The notes below the pieces were generated by a model. That model did no database searches. It saw nothing but the letters and a program-made list of their open reading frames with translations, and was not told the origin of the DNA. From positions 135,759,369 to 135,823,368 of the forward strand of contig OY755039.1 of assembly GCA_963576565.1 (NCBI GenBank): a stretch of 64,000 bases of DNA, read 5' to 3'. Below, piece by piece: positions 22,987 through 33,289 of this stretch. How positions within the stretch are numbered: position 1 is the stretch's first letter; every line of letters begins with the position of its first letter. The DNA comes from Aspidapion aeneum. Taxonomy: Eukaryota; Arthropoda; Insecta; Coleoptera; Brentidae. The translations under genes and the position numbers were made by a program.

Positions 22987-23323
22987 TAAAAGTGTTCCGT
23001 TCGAGCCGAATTATTTTTAAATAATAAATCCATACGACGGTATTAATAATTATTTGCTGCAATAAGACGGCGGCCTTGAATTTTTTCGCAGCATCGTCGT
23101 TGAAACGTCGAGAGAGAAAGTCGGCCGGCGCAGTACGTGTTTTTGGTCCGCTGCCATGGTAACGGGTCTACTCCGCGTGGTGTAAACAAATCGAGTAGGA
23201 ATCAAAACAAAACAAAACAAGAGTTCAGTGGTGTATCATATCATTTCGATATTTAAAACAATTTTTATCAATTGGCGATAAATTAGTGCATATTTTCGAC
23301 AATTCGTCATTTTTCTATTTCAG
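22815..23323 (+). promoter_or_regulatory. Candidate 5' leader intron of the BEL/Pao RNA
   Basis: A strong donor (AAAGGAG|GTGAGT) in the LTR pairs with an acceptor-like CATTTTTCTATTTCAG ending at 23323, 62 bases before the start codon. Splicing would remove most of the 399-base leader and could let a Gag-Pol mRNA differ from the genomic RNA. This is inference from splice-site words only. Confidence 0.35.
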
Positions 23324-23385
23324 AAGCATTAATTTAGCGTTAATTGTATATTTACCGACAATTTCGTCATTTCAAAGGTAAAATC

Positions 23386-26300
23386 ATGTCTGTCAAAAAA
23401 GCCGTACAAAAACGCAAGGGTTTTTTATCTGCGATCACCGAGTGTTATGTGTTGTCGCAGACTGCGGAAAAAGATGAAAGAGCGAGAAACGAGTTTCAAG
23501 TGAGGTATGCCGATTTGGATGAAACCTTCGATAAATGCATGCTGGCACATAATGACGTCATTATGTTGCTAGACGACTCGGACGATGAGGAATTTAAAAC
23601 GCAGGATGCGATCCTTTCAGAAGCTCGTAAATATTTTTATGCGTGTAAGGGGGTTTACTCTAAAATATTTCCGGTTGAGGCCCCATCTTTTTCGGGATCA
23701 TATGTTCGACAAAACGAATACGAAACTCCAAAACTCAAAGAGTTAGGTATTCCCATATTTCGAGGTGATAAAAAATTATGGCCAAGCTTTTTCGATCTTT
23801 TTAATAACATTATAGATCAAAATCAAAGTCTAAGTAACGTTCGAAAACTTCAATATTTATTTTCATATCTCGAGGATGAGCCTTTAAAATTGATATCAGG
23901 GATTAGCTTATCTGATCAAAATTATAAAATTGCTTACGACAAATTAGTCAATAGATATCAAAACAAGCGAGACCTCGCAAATGATGCTTTGAGCTCAATT
24001 ATGAACTCCACCTTAAAAAACGAGTCAGCTAAAGAATTGCGTAATTTAATTGACACCTTTTCTGAATCCCTAGAAATTTTAAAATCACTTAGCTTTGACG
24101 TTGACAGTTGGGACTTTATTATTTTTTTCATTTTATTAGCAAAATTGGATATTCCAACGCGTTCAAATTTCGAAATGAGTCACGCCAATACTAATACCGA
24201 AATTCCCACTTTTCAGTCACTTTTTCAATTTCTAGAAAAAAGATGTAAAGTTTTGGAATCACTTCCTCAATCAACAGCACCCAAAAAGGTGCCTATCTAT
24301 CAAAAATCAAATTCTATGCAAAATCAGTCTGGGCAAAAGCCTACCTATCAAAATTCAAATTCTATGCGAAATCAGTTTGGGCAAAAGCCTACCTATAAAT
24401 CATCCAACTCGCCTTTTATAGGACTGGCTGGCACCTCAACTAATTCGAGTACGGGAATAAAATGTTTCCGATGTAATCAAGGTCACGTGCTTTCGAAATG
24501 TCAAACATTTCTTGATCTCTCACCTATCGATCGCCTATCTTTCGTCAAACAGAAAAAATTATGTTTAGCGTGTTTTCATCCCTTGCATGATGTAGATACG
24601 TGCAAATCAAAATATTCATGCAGGACTTGCAATAGTAAAAGGCACCACACTTTAACTCATATCTTAGAAACTAATCAAGCGTCTGGAAGCCAAGATACTA
24701 GTCCTGTCATTCACACACCACATGTCAATAATCTTCATGTGTCATTAAATGCCTCAGGACCTTCAGGTACCTTTCTTTTATGCACCGCCATAATAGATGT
24801 TATGGACGGTTGCGGAAATTTTCAACCTGTAAGGGCACTGCTTGATTCTGGATCACAGACTGGATTCATCAGTGAAAAGTGTATTCAGCGTCTTAATCTT
24901 CCTAGGCGAAGTTACACCACTGAAATATTCGGATTAAATCAGATGTCTTCTTTTACTTCCAAAGGGCTCGTTCAATGTCACATTAAGCCACAAGGACAAG
25001 TCACTCCTTTACTTAATTTCGAAGCAATTGTTGTTCCACAACTATGTTCCAATATGCCTACATTCTCCTTGAACGATAATCAGTGGAAACACTTGGGAAA
25101 CCTTAAACTTGCCGACCCATCTTATTTCAAATCTAGACCTGTGGACCTGGTTATTGGTTGCGAGCTATTCGCACAGATTTTCAAGGAGGGCAGGGTTCTT
25201 GGACAGGTAGGGCAGCCTTCAGCCCTTGAAACTATCTTTGGCTGGGTCGTCATGGGAAAGGTTGACGAAGTAGGTAGTCTTACGGAACGAACCAGTTGTT
25301 TTTTAACGAGTCATTCACCTCCTTTAGAGGTCATTCTCCCTAGGTTTTGGGAAATCGAACATTTGCCTAAAAAACAAATCTTATCAAAGGAAGAAAAACA
25401 GGCAGAATCAATTTTTACTGCTAGTGTAGTACGGCAACCGAGCGGTAGATTCATGGTAGATCTTCCGTTTAAAGACAAAATAAACCCTGACCTAGGAAAT
25501 ACTTACCCGCAAGCTTATCGTAGATTTTTACTTCTAGAAAATAGATTAATCAAAAATCCTGATCTGTACACTGCCTATTCAAATTTCATGCAAGACTATA
25601 TCGATTCTAATCATATGAGTTTGGTTTTATCTAGTCAACCAAAGGTCGACGTATCGTGTTTTTTAGCACATCATTGCGTTTTAAAGCCGGAAAGCTTGAG
25701 TACAAAATTAAGGGTGGTCTGGGATTGTTCAGCAGTCACCCCAAAAAATATTAGTCTCAATGACACATTGTTATCTGGACCGAAACTTCAAAAAGATATT
25801 GCTTCTTTACTCCTTACATTTCGTCTTAATCCTATTGCCTACATTGCTGATATCAAACAGATGTTCCGTCAAGTCCTTATCAATCCTTATCACCGTCCTT
25901 ATCAAAGGATATTGTGGAGGTTTTCTCCACAGGACCCACTTTCAGTGTGGGAACTTTCTACTGTCACTTTTGGCATGACATGCTCGCCTTTTCTAGCCAT
26001 GCGTACCTTAAATGAGCTGGCAGAGAGAGAAAAGGAACGTTTTCCTATGGCTAGTACTGTTCTAAAAACGTCAATCTATATCGACGATATCTTGGGAACT
26101 AGCCCTTCGCTTTCTGAAGCTCTCTCCCTTCAAACAGAACTCAATGATTTGTTGAAGTCGGGAGGATTTGAACTTAAAAAATGGGCAAGCAATTGTCCTG
26201 AGTTATTGGCAACATTGCCAGAGTCCGATCGTCAAATGCCTCTCTCTTTCGACAAGGAGGAACCCCACTTTATCAAAGTTTTAGGACTTCAATGGCATCC

Positions 26301-28656
26301 AAAAAACGACATTTTTTCTTATCAATGCCGAATGAAGGACAAACCCCCAACCAAACGTTCTATTTTATCTATCATAGGAACAATCTTCGACCCCTTAGGT
26401 TTTCTTTGTCCCTTGTTGCTACAAGCAAAATTTATTTTGCAACAGTTGTGGATATCGAAAGTAGGCTGGGACGAAGAACCAGATTCTTCTATCATCGACT
26501 CTTGGAACAAACTTCGTTCTGAATTCCCGCTTCTTTCCAATTTTCAATTACCCCGACAAATCAAACTGTCAAAAACCAATACCTGTCAAATCATCGGCTT
26601 CTGTGACGCTTCAATTCGAGGCTACGCAGGCGTCGTATATTTTCGTGTAGAAGAGGAAAACAATATATCTGTTTCTCTCATATCTGCAAAATCTAGGGTC
26701 GTGCCTATAAAGTCACAAACTTTGGCTAGGCTAGAACTCCTAGGCGCATTTCTTTTAAGCGAATTAATTGACTTCGTTTTATCTAGCTATGAAGGAAAAA
26801 TAACTTTTACAAATATCGTTACTTTCTGCGATTCGCAAGTCGTATTGCACTGGCTTTCATCCCCTCCTAATCGCTGGCAAACCTTTGTTGGAAATCGCGT
26901 CAGTAGAATCCAAGAAATCATTCCCTCAAACTCGTGGCGCTACATTCCTTCTGCTTTGAATGCAGCCGATATTGCGTCACGAGGGGCCACCCCTTCACAG
27001 CTCATGTCACATGACATGTGGTGGAACGCACCGTCGTTTTTGTGGTCTCCCGAAAACGAATGGCCCGATTTTCATAAATCAAAAATGCCGATTGATTTCG
27101 GAGAGATTAATCTGGAGGAAAAGCCAAAAGTCTGTTGCAATGCGATAATTGATGTCAACTTCTTAGATCAGCTTCTTATCAAATATTCATCTATATCAAA
27201 AATTCAACGTATCATTTGCTATGTCCTTCGAATAGTTAACCTTTTTCAAAACCATTCCTATCAAAAACCCACTAAGCCGCCGGACCAAAAAGTTATTTTT
27301 GAGAATATTGTTTTTCCTACCACCGGTGAGATGCAAAGTGCGTTACACCTTCTTATCAAACGCGTTCAAGGTTCTTGTTTTTCTGAGCTTTTTTCTGCGT
27401 TATCTAAGGATAAACCAATACCGAAACCTTTGCGAAAACTTTCACCTTTTCTTGATGAGAATAATATAATTAGAGTCGGTGGCAGATTACAAAAATCTGA
27501 CCTTTTGTCTTATTCTGCAAAACACCCCGTCTTACTTTCGAGTGACCATCGTTTAACTACACTTCTTATCGAGTCCGCTCATCGACAATATCTTCATCCT
27601 GGGTTTAAAACATTACATAATCTGCTTTTACAGCAATTTTGGATATTATCTGCCAGACGGGCAATTCAAAGAACCATATCCAAGTGCTTGCAATGTTTTA
27701 GAATCAACCCTAAACCCTATAGACCGCCCATAATGAGTTCACTTCCCGCTCATCGAATCAATCAGCTTAAACCTTTTTCGAGTGTAGCTATCGACTTTTG
27801 TGGACCTTTCTTTGTGATTCCTCATCGTTACCGTGGTTGTAGAGCTTTCAAATCGTATGTCTGTGTGTTTGTCTGTACGGCCACACATTGCGTGCATTTG
27901 GAATTAACCATGGAACTGTCCACCGAAGGGTTCGTAGGTGCATTCCATCGATTCATCTCTAGACGCGGAAGCGTGACGCAATGCTGGTCAGATCAAGGCA
28001 GTAATTTTATAGGGTTTCGTAACCAATTACTGGATTACGCAAGAAGTGCTGCCACCAGACTTTCTATTCGTTGGCATCTGGGACCTCCTCTCAGTCCACA
28101 TTTCAATGGCCTGGCAGAAGCTGGCGTCAAAAGTTTTAAAACTCACTTTGTTCGAGTTGTCGGCGACCAGAAGTTGTCTATCATGGAGATGTCCACCCTT
28201 ACCTGTCGCATAGAAGCCGTACTTAATAGTCGCCCTTTATCTCCTGCCTCTTCAGACCCACACGATCTTCAACCTCTTACCCCTGGGCATTTTTTGACAC
28301 TTGAACCCCTCAACTCTGAAATTCCGGAGTCAGATTTGTCCGAGGTTCCCCTAAATCGGCTCTCGAGATGGCAACTAATCCAAAAACTACATACTGATTT
28401 TTGGAAACGGTATTCTATAGAGTATTTGCATACGCTACAACAGCGACACAAGTGGGCTGATTTGTCCCCAAATATCAAATTAAATGATTTGGTTATCATA
28501 ACAAGTGATCACATTCAAACGCCTTTGAAATGGCCGGTCGGTCGGGTCATCGAACTGCATCCCGGCGGGGACGGTCAGGTGCGTGTTGCGACGGTAAAAA
28601 CGGTTACCGGTGTTTATAAGCGGCCAGTTGTAAAACTGTGCCTCTTGCCAAATTAA
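23386..28656 (+). CDS. BEL/Pao Gag-Pol polyprotein
   Basis: The 1,756-residue product of a retrotransposon: it should make the particle proteins, protease, reverse transcriptase/RNase H and integrase for copying and inserting the element. The start is the first ATG in frame (A at -3; stop codon at 23341). Visible parts in order: Gag-like DUF1759 region (about 120-270); three 16-residue repeats starting at P303, P319 and P335; zinc knuckles C360-C363-H367-C372 (one residue shorter than usual), C393-C396-H401-C406 and C412-C415-H420-H425; aspartic protease D487-S488-G489; reverse transcriptase with D822 (ADIKQM) and Y898-I-D-D901; RNase H residues D1074, E1117, D1149 and D1195; integrase finger H1399-H1404-C1434-C1437; catalytic D1470, D1536, E1578; DUF5641 tail (about 1650-1756). 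No stop or frameshift interrupts it, and the length is normal for the family. Confidence 0.95.
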   Translation: MSVKKAVQKRKGFLSAITECYVLSQTAEKDERARNEFQVRYADLDETFDKCMLAHNDVIMLLDDSDDEEFKTQDAILSEARKYFYACKGVYSKIFPVEAPSFSGSYVRQNEYETPKLKELGIPIFRGDKKLWPSFFDLFNNIIDQNQSLSNVRKLQYLFSYLEDEPLKLISGISLSDQNYKIAYDKLVNRYQNKRDLANDALSSIMNSTLKNESAKELRNLIDTFSESLEILKSLSFDVDSWDFIIFFILLAKLDIPTRSNFEMSHANTNTEIPTFQSLFQFLEKRCKVLESLPQSTAPKKVPIYQKSNSMQNQSGQKPTYQNSNSMRNQFGQKPTYKSSNSPFIGLAGTSTNSSTGIKCFRCNQGHVLSKCQTFLDLSPIDRLSFVKQKKLCLACFHPLHDVDTCKSKYSCRTCNSKRHHTLTHILETNQASGSQDTSPVIHTPHVNNLHVSLNASGPSGTFLLCTAIIDVMDGCGNFQPVRALLDSGSQTGFISEKCIQRLNLPRRSYTTEIFGLNQMSSFTSKGLVQCHIKPQGQVTPLLNFEAIVVPQLCSNMPTFSLNDNQWKHLGNLKLADPSYFKSRPVDLVIGCELFAQIFKEGRVLGQVGQPSALETIFGWVVMGKVDEVGSLTERTSCFLTSHSPPLEVILPRFWEIEHLPKKQILSKEEKQAESIFTASVVRQPSGRFMVDLPFKDKINPDLGNTYPQAYRRFLLLENRLIKNPDLYTAYSNFMQDYIDSNHMSLVLSSQPKVDVSCFLAHHCVLKPESLSTKLRVVWDCSAVTPKNISLNDTLLSGPKLQKDIASLLLTFRLNPIAYIADIKQMFRQVLINPYHRPYQRILWRFSPQDPLSVWELSTVTFGMTCSPFLAMRTLNELAEREKERFPMASTVLKTSIYIDDILGTSPSLSEALSLQTELNDLLKSGGFELKKWASNCPELLATLPESDRQMPLSFDKEEPHFIKVLGLQWHPKNDIFSYQCRMKDKPPTKRSILSIIGTIFDPLGFLCPLLLQAKFILQQLWISKVGWDEEPDSSIIDSWNKLRSEFPLLSNFQLPRQIKLSKTNTCQIIGFCDASIRGYAGVVYFRVEEENNISVSLISAKSRVVPIKSQTLARLELLGAFLLSELIDFVLSSYEGKITFTNIVTFCDSQVVLHWLSSPPNRWQTFVGNRVSRIQEIIPSNSWRYIPSALNAADIASRGATPSQLMSHDMWWNAPSFLWSPENEWPDFHKSKMPIDFGEINLEEKPKVCCNAIIDVNFLDQLLIKYSSISKIQRIICYVLRIVNLFQNHSYQKPTKPPDQKVIFENIVFPTTGEMQSALHLLIKRVQGSCFSELFSALSKDKPIPKPLRKLSPFLDENNIIRVGGRLQKSDLLSYSAKHPVLLSSDHRLTTLLIESAHRQYLHPGFKTLHNLLLQQFWILSARRAIQRTISKCLQCFRINPKPYRPPIMSSLPAHRINQLKPFSSVAIDFCGPFFVIPHRYRGCRAFKSYVCVFVCTATHCVHLELTMELSTEGFVGAFHRFISRRGSVTQCWSDQGSNFIGFRNQLLDYARSAATRLSIRWHLGPPLSPHFNGLAEAGVKSFKTHFVRVVGDQKLSIMEMSTLTCRIEAVLNSRPLSPASSDPHDLQPLTPGHFLTLEPLNSEIPESDLSEVPLNRLSRWQLIQKLHTDFWKRYSIEYLHTLQQRHKWADLSPNIKLNDLVIITSDHIQTPLKWPVGRVIELHPGGDGQVRVATVKTVTGVYKRPVVKLCLLPN

Positions 28657-28884
28657 AAGTAATTTTAATTTTCTACCTTTTACCGGGTATTACAATAGGT
28701 TTTTATTATTTTTTTTTTGAATTTTTTATTTGTTTGTTTTGCTTTTTTCGGGATTTCGTTATCTCTAAATAATCTTACGATACTTATCTATTTTCATTCA
28801 TTTATATTTATCGGTCGATTCTTTTTCTTATATCTATATCTGTCCGGTTGAGATTCTAAATTTGTGTGTTTTGGAGGGCAGTTA
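28657..28884 (+). other. BEL/Pao 3' untranslated region
   Basis: T-rich sequence between the Gag-Pol stop and the 3' LTR. It ends in TTTTGGAGGGCAGTTA, the probable polypurine tract region. Confidence 0.7.
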
Positions 28885-29365
28885 TGTTAGCTCCCGCTAA
28901 ATTTCGCGGTTGTTTATATATATTTTTAAAAACACACAACTGTATGAAAGGCAAAGCGCATTCAGCGTATTTGGACATGCGCACCAACAACCGGTGAGAT
29001 CATTGTCAATCGCCTAGAGAAAAAGGCGTGTTAATTTCGTTCTCCAACTATTTTCAAATATCTACACCTGAAAGTGCTCGATTTTTGTGTACTGAAGCAT
29101 AGAACTAGAAACTTCAACCCTTCAGCTACGTGGTGACATCATTAGATCCATTCGGGGGCCCCTGGGAACGAGGAGAACTTGACTGCAAAGGAGGTGAGTG
29201 CTTGTCTTTGATTACCGTTGTGTGGTTTCAACCATTTTACCTATGGACATTTTGATTATTTCGTAAAATCATATCAATATATTTATGTTTGCTCGCGATA
29301 TCATTAATTAATAATATTTACAGTCCATTCATTGCCTTTAACGTTTTTCTATCCGTGGGCTAACA
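28885..29365 (+). repeat. 3' LTR of the BEL/Pao element
   Basis: 481 bases, apparently identical to the 5' LTR, followed by the TCGGT duplication at 29366-29370. It carries the same donor word at 29194, which could splice read-through transcripts into downstream DNA, including the receptor exon 460 bases on. Confidence 0.95.
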
Positions 29366-29828
29366 TCGGTTGAGCGGTTTTTGAGTTATGCGCGTTGGTC
29401 GTTACAGACATACAGACAGACAGACAGACAGACAGACGGCGCAACAAAAAAGTTTCAAAATCATCTGAAACGCAAAGATATATAAAAATTTTTGCAATCG
29501 GAGCAACTTTTTTTTTCTTGAAAAAATTAGGATCACCATAGCTCACACTACTATAGTATAGTATATGTGTGAGCTAAAAATGTTTTCCCTGGTTATTTTA
29601 GAGAATCCTGAACGGTCCGTATGCAGCAAATTTTTATAACAAATCATCATGGCTTTAAATGCACTCTGTTTTAAAATATCACAAAGACAAGGCTTATACA
29701 TTTTTACCCGTGCAAAATTTAAGCAACGAAAATAAAATAAACAGATTACATCAAATCTATCAAATTTTGACATTTAGAATTTTTTTTTGACATTCCGGCT
29801 TAAAAATTCTTAAACTTTGTAAAAAAAT

Positions 29829-30566
29829 ATGAAACTTTTGTATTTATCATATTTTGATATCTATTCAAATAAACATTTTAGATATGGCGTAAAAATATAC
29901 GGGAAAACCCTGTACAAATGCAGATATATTGTTTTAGGTCCACAACTAATTTTATTATGCTTTATAAATTCGTTCGACGTCATCCTTCAGTTTTTGACAT
30001 TAATAGGCTGTTTAACCAGGAAGCGACTTTTTAAGAACTACATAAAAAAAAGAATCACTGTAGAACACAAGTTTAAGGAACTTTCAGACCAAACAAAATA
30101 CTACCATGAACCTTTATATTATTTTCTTATATTTAACGATTTTCTATGTTTCTCAAATTATGTTTATGAATATTTTGCCAGAAAACCGCTTGATAGCATC
30201 AGACAGCACTACTTTTTATCAATATACATGTTGCTCATCATAATTAGAAACGTAGTTTTTAGTTCCTACTGCGTAATGTTTGCTGTAAACATAAAAAATA
30301 AAATTAAACAAATCAATAATAGATTAAGAATGATAAAAACAAAAAATAATTATGATTTTCTGGAAACTATCAATAAATATAAAATTTACTATGAAAACCT
30401 GACAAGATTAGTTGAGACCTTTAACGCTTTACATGGAAAACAACTATTTTACCATACAGTCATGATTTTCTGCATAACACTGCAAGAACTGATGAGCCTT
30501 TATTCCTGGTCATTGGTAGTTAACGATATTCAAGAACATCGAGTTTTCGGTGCTATTTTATATATG
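29829..30566 (+). CDS. Gustatory-receptor-like protein, first recognised exon
   Basis: It encodes residues 1-246 of a multi-pass membrane protein that would act as a ligand-gated channel subunit in taste neurons, if the family call is right. Hydrophobic segments lie at about 34-60, 97-116, 128-153 and 207-231. After the third comes a basic loop (NIKNKIKQINNRL), then YYENLTRLVETFNALHGKQL. That is the usual insect gustatory-receptor order of loop, Y..L..LV..FN..fG, next membrane segment. The ATG at 29829 follows an in-frame TAA at 29820, so the frame cannot extend upstream without splicing. ATG|GTAAGA at 30566/30567 is a good donor, in phase 0. The family's first membrane segment seems to be missing, so an upstream exon may exist. 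Neighbouring repeats explain nothing of this frame. Confidence 0.65.
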
Positions 30567-30694
30567 GTAAGAAAATAAGTTAAGAAAAATTATCTAGAAC
30601 CGTAGTGTCAGGGGCGTGCCTCACTTTGTGGTTGCCTGAGGCAAATGGAAAAAATGCTGTCCTTGATTTAAAAATACAACATCTTGTGCAATCG

Positions 30695-31289
30695 TTTTAG
30701 CTCACACATATACTATACTATAGTAGTGTGTTAGCTCACACATATACTATACTATAGTAGTGTGAGCTATGGTGATCCTAATTTTTTCGAGAAAAAAAAA
30801 AGTTGCTCCGATTTCAAAATTTTTTATATATCTTTGCGTTTCAGATGATTCTGAAACTTTTTTGTTGCGTTGTCTGTCTGTCTGTCTGTCTGTCTGTATG
30901 TCTGTCTGTCTGTGTGTCTGTATGTCTGTCTGTAACGACCAACGCGCATAACTCAAAAACCGCTTGGCCGATTTTAATGAAATTTGGTACCTAGGCTGGG
31001 TCTTGGGTCGAGATGGTCCCATTTAAAAATAAACAGAATCCACCGAACACAAACCAAATAAAAGGGTGGGGGTAGATGTCAAAAATTAGAGTTTATGTGA
31101 AAATATGGCGTGTGTGATATCAAACGAAAGGTAATTGAGTCTGGAGTTAAACAAAATACATTTTAATTTATTTTAAAAAAGGGTGGGGGTATATTTCAAA
31201 AATTAGACTTTAAGTGAAAATATGGCGTGTGTGATATCAAACGAAAGGTAATTGAGTCCGGAGTTTAACAAAATACATTATAGTTTTTG
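30695..31289 (-). mobile_element. Element A copy 5, truncated
   Basis: The hairpin end (TTTTAGCTCACAC...) is on the left and is duplicated in tandem: the 31-base AGCTCACACATATACTATAC-type block occurs at about 30699 and again at about 30730. TCTG repeats lie at about 30870-30932. The element breaks off in the second tandem unit near 31289, so the ACTCTGCC end is missing. Confidence 0.75.
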
Positions 31290-32062
31290 CTCGGTTTCCA
31301 TAAAAAACCTCTTTATTTTTCTTTTATTTTTGAATTTTACTTTTATTTTTTCCTATTTTTCATGGACTAAAATTTTGTCTTGAACATAAAATTATTAGTC
31401 TTAAATTTATATTAATCCTAAGTAAATGGGTCAACTATTAGTTATTATAAAATTTACCTAAAGCAAAATTGCATTAAAATGCGAAAATTAAACGCAAAAA
31501 ATGTAATTTCTATTCTAAATTTAAGAATTATCATTTTATTTCTTGTTTCTTTATTTTTATATACTTCGGCACTACAAGCGTCCTCTATCGTGTTTTTCAC
31601 ATATCCATAAAATTTAAAATATAGTGATATGGTTTCCTATAGAGGGTGAAGTGCTGTGAGCATGTGAGAAAAACTGTAAGCGCAGGATTGAGAGACAGAC
31701 AAGGTGTGCTGCGCGTCGCCATGTCTAGAAAACGACAACCTTAAAATTTTAATTTAAAAAATAGTGAAAATTCACTTTAAAATACCGCAAATAATTAAAA
31801 TTATCGTGCCATCATCCTGTTGGAACTTCAAGTCACATAGCTCTTATGGAAAGGTGTACACCTTGCACTTTGGAACTTCAAAACAGCGGTAAGTCCCTCT
31901 CCATGAGGCTATATCACAATTTTATTTCTCTTTCAAATTTAACCTACAATTTTTAAATTAGTTACTTTCTCTAGTTAAATGAATTTTTTGCGCCAATGTT
32001 AATTATAGTCCACTGTATCTACCAAAACCCAATCTGAGCCATCGAAGTGCTACAGTTTTTGT
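31290..32062. other. Intronic, no feature recognised
   Basis: AT-rich sequence with a more GC-rich patch near 31640-31735; no conserved frame or repeat seen. Confidence 0.4.
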
Positions 32063-32204
32063 TTTTAGCTCACACATATACTATACTATGGTAGTGTGAG
32101 CTATGGTGATCCTAATTTTTTCGAGAAAAAAAAAGTTGCTCCGATTTCAAAAATTTTTATATATCTTTGCGTTTCAGATGATTTTGAAACTTTTTTGTTG
32201 CGCC

Positions 32205-32246
<42 letters not shown>

Positions 32247-33003
32247 ATGTCTGTCTGTAACGACCAACGCGCATAACTCAAAAACCGCTTGGCCGATTTT
32301 AATGAAATTTGGTACCTAGGCTGGGTCTTGGGTCGAGATGGTCCCATTTAAAAATGAACAAAATCCACCGAACATAAACCAAATAAAAGGGTGGGGGTAG
32401 ATTTCAAAAATTAGAGTTTATGTGAAAATATGGCGTGTGTGATATCAAACGAAAGGTAATTGAGTCTGGAGTGTAACAAAATACATTTTAATTTATTTAA
32501 AAAAAAGGGTGGGGGTATATTTCAAAAATTAGAGTTTAAGTAAGAATATGGCGTGTGTGATATCAAACGAAAGGTAATTGAGTCCGGAGTTTAAGAAAAT
32601 ACATTTTAGTTTTTGTTTCTTTTAAGGGTGGGGGTAGATTTCAAAAATTTGAGTTCTAAGTCAAAACATGGCTTGGGTGGTATCAAACAAAAGGTAATTT
32701 AGTCTGGAGTTGAATAAAATATATTTCAGTTTTTAGTTATATTAGCTCACACGTACACTATAACTATAGTACCTAGTGTGAGCTTAGGGGCCCATATATT
32801 GGCAGAGTATTTTTAAGGGTGGGGGTAGATTTCAAAAATTTGAGTTTAAGTCAAAACATGGCTTGTGTGGTATCAAACAAAAGGTAATTTAGTCTGGAGT
32901 TGAATAAAATATATTTCAGTTTTTAGTTATATTAGCTCACACGTACACTATAACTATAGTACCTAGTGTGAGCTTAGGGGCCCATATATTGGCAGAGTAT
33001 TTT
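32063..33003 (-). mobile_element. Element A copy 6 with duplicated terminal unit
   Basis: A complete copy in reverse orientation whose last 186-190 bases (the final tandem unit plus hairpin plus GGCAGAGTATTTTT) are present twice in a row, at about 32625-32811 and 32812-33003. The two repeats differ by only a few bases. Confidence 0.8.
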
Positions 33004-33139
33004 TCTTCACTCTAGGAACTAGAATTCGTTATATGCGATTTTCAAATTAAAAGTGTACTTTTAATCCCTCTTTTGAGATAATAAAATGATACTTTTTAAT
33101 CCTTCAGAGAATAAAAGCAACCGCAAAAATCTAGTAAGT

Positions 33140-33272
33140 AAGTATAATCCATATCATAATTTTTGAGATAACTTTTTGACAGTTATCAGTTGTTTACCAT
33201 AGCAAATAGCACAGGCCAAAACAAAAAAAAGTTGTAAAAAGTTGTCTCAAAAATAATGATATGAACTGTATA
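33140..33272. mobile_element. Palindromic MITE, about 133 bases
   Basis: TATAATCCATATCATAATTT and TTTTTGAGATAACTTTTTGACA-like words on the left are mirrored by AAAAAGTTGTCTCAAAAATA and ATGATATGAACTGTATATA on the right. The arms are about 40 bases each. Confidence 0.6.
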
Positions 33273-33289
33273 TAACACACGAAACTTTA

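Larger units (their letters stand above)
22506..29365 (+). mobile_element. BEL/Pao LTR retrotransposon, apparently intact
   Basis: It is 6,860 bases with two 481-base LTRs, one long Gag-Pol frame and a TCGGT target duplication. No second frame downstream resembles an envelope gene, so it is a plain retrotransposon. The domain order protease, reverse transcriptase, RNase H, integrase, with the H-X4-H..C-X2-C finger and a DUF5641 tail, places it in BEL/Pao. No canonical TGG-starting primer site follows the 5' LTR; the leader begins TAAAAGTGTTCCGTTCGAGC, so the primer tRNA is not identified. A purine patch GGAGGG (28873-28878) a few bases before the 3' LTR is the likely polypurine tract. Confidence 0.95.
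21989..29579 (+). mobile_element. Element A copy 4, interrupted by the BEL element
   Basis: The left part (21989-22505) has the start word, first hairpin and three tandem units. It stops in the middle of the AAATTTCATTAAAATCGG word. The rest continues at 29366 with TCGGTTGAGCGG, TTTTTGAGTTATGCGCG, CAGA repeats and the end hairpin (29541-29575). Removing the BEL element and one TCGGT restores a normal copy of about 0.72 kb. Confidence 0.85.

Noticed and set aside
22506..29365. Reading the LTR element as an enveloped retrovirus
   Set aside because: No envelope-like frame follows Gag-Pol. The 228 bases before the 3' LTR are T-rich noncoding DNA.
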